Part shown: positions 7,355-7,527 of the stretch, one piece after another
Numbering within the stretch: the first letter of the stretch is position 1
Layout of the letters: each line of letters opens with the position of its first letter
Source of the DNA: JBEAUL01 sp041161475
GTDB taxonomy: Bacteria; Pseudomonadota; Gammaproteobacteria; UBA6186; Azoamicaceae
Assembly (NCBI GenBank): GCA_041161475.1
Contig: JBEAUL010000038.1
Location: forward strand, 1-7,527
Direction of reading: 5' to 3'
Length of the DNA stretch: 7,527 nucleotides
The notes under the pieces: generated by a model
The model's input: the letters and a program-made list of their open reading frames with translations, nothing else
Database searches by the model: none
What the model was told of the DNA's origin: nothing
Position numbers and translations under genes: made by a program

Positions 7355-7527
7355 TCTCTATGTCCATGTGTTGATAATAGTATCCATCGGCTCTGTGTCG
7401 CATTTGGCAATGGCGTGCTGGGATACCCTGTATTAAACCGTTGATGGTTTTTAAATTGAAATTTCCTGTTGAACGAACAGCAACTCGCCCAGAATAAGCG
7501 CCCGATTTTTTTCCGGTCGGCACAATG
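7329..7527 (-). CDS. iscB: IscB-type RNA-guided nuclease, C-terminal fragment
   Basis: Sixty-five C-terminal residues are visible and the frame stays open to the window edge, so most of the gene lies beyond it. The sequence IVPTGKKSGAYSGRVAVRST, then FNLKT...GLIQGIP...C...HRADGYYY, matches the conserved C-terminal tail I know from IscB/HNH (RRXRR-type) proteins, typically GKK.G.Y.GRVA.R..GSFN.....IQGI....C...H..DGY.Y. IscB proteins are OMEGA nucleases, ancestors of Cas9, that cut DNA guided by omega RNA; the RuvC and HNH domains are not in view, so activity cannot be judged. A GTG at 7523 could be mistaken for a start, but the homology continues into the preceding Ile codon. An Arg/Ser-rich extension (QHMDIERRRASSPR) follows the usual DGY.Y end and is encoded by the hairpin DNA, which suggests the frame reads into the element terminus. 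Confidence 0.82.
   Translation of the reverse strand, partial: IVPTGKKSGAYSGRVAVRSTGNFNLKTINGLIQGIPARHCQMRHRADGYYYQHMDIERRRASSPR

Larger units (their letters stand above)
7311..7527 (-). mobile_element. Partial IscB-bearing IS200/IS605-like element
   Basis: The right end of the window combines the 3' end of an iscB-like gene with terminal-type hairpins, the layout expected at the right end of an IscB-encoding IS200/IS605-group element. The left end, any tnpA, and the omega RNA (encoded upstream of iscB in known systems) would lie beyond base 7527. The left limit used here is the outermost GC-rich base and is approximate. Confidence 0.55.

Noticed and set aside
7301..7360. CRISPR repeat or omega RNA at the right edge
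   Set aside because: There is no repeat-spacer periodicity, and omega RNA of IscB systems is encoded upstream of the nuclease gene, which lies outside this window.

Overview
The window is AT-rich bacterial chromosome. Its gene content (a Pcm-like methyltransferase overlapping a TolC-family outer-membrane channel, followed by a class I polyhydroxyalkanoate synthase) points to a Gram-negative gammaproteobacterium. My best guess is a Legionella/Coxiella-type organism, based on low GC, the pcm-tolC pairing and PHA storage; no rRNA or other taxonomic marker is present to prove it.

Layout. Bases 1-2748 (minus strand) hold 916 open codons of a large metallophosphoesterase whose C-terminus lies off the left edge. 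A 246-bp AT-rich divergent spacer (2749-2994) separates it from a plus-strand block: a Pcm-family methyltransferase (2995-3669), tolC (3669-5072, overlapping the previous stop by one base) and, after an 87-bp gap with its own promoter-like sequence, phaC (5160-6887). Five bases beyond phaC, on the minus strand, a 135-residue protein of unknown function ends in Cys-Arg-Ile-Leu, which resembles a CaaX prenylation motif. Just upstream of its start codon lies a GC-rich tandem hairpin region. It overlaps the 3' end of a minus-strand gene that runs off the right edge and encodes the C-terminus of an IscB-type RNA-guided nuclease, so this is probably the right end of an IS200/IS605-like element.

Function. 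pcm-like and tolC are likely co-transcribed and translationally coupled. The channel would serve tripartite efflux or type I secretion, with inner-membrane partners encoded elsewhere. phaC polymerises hydroxyacyl-CoA into storage granules; no phaA, phaB or phasin gene is in view. The least ordinary parts are the large, architecturally unusual phosphoesterase and the right end, where a mobile-element terminus abuts a small orphan gene with a eukaryote-like C-terminal motif.
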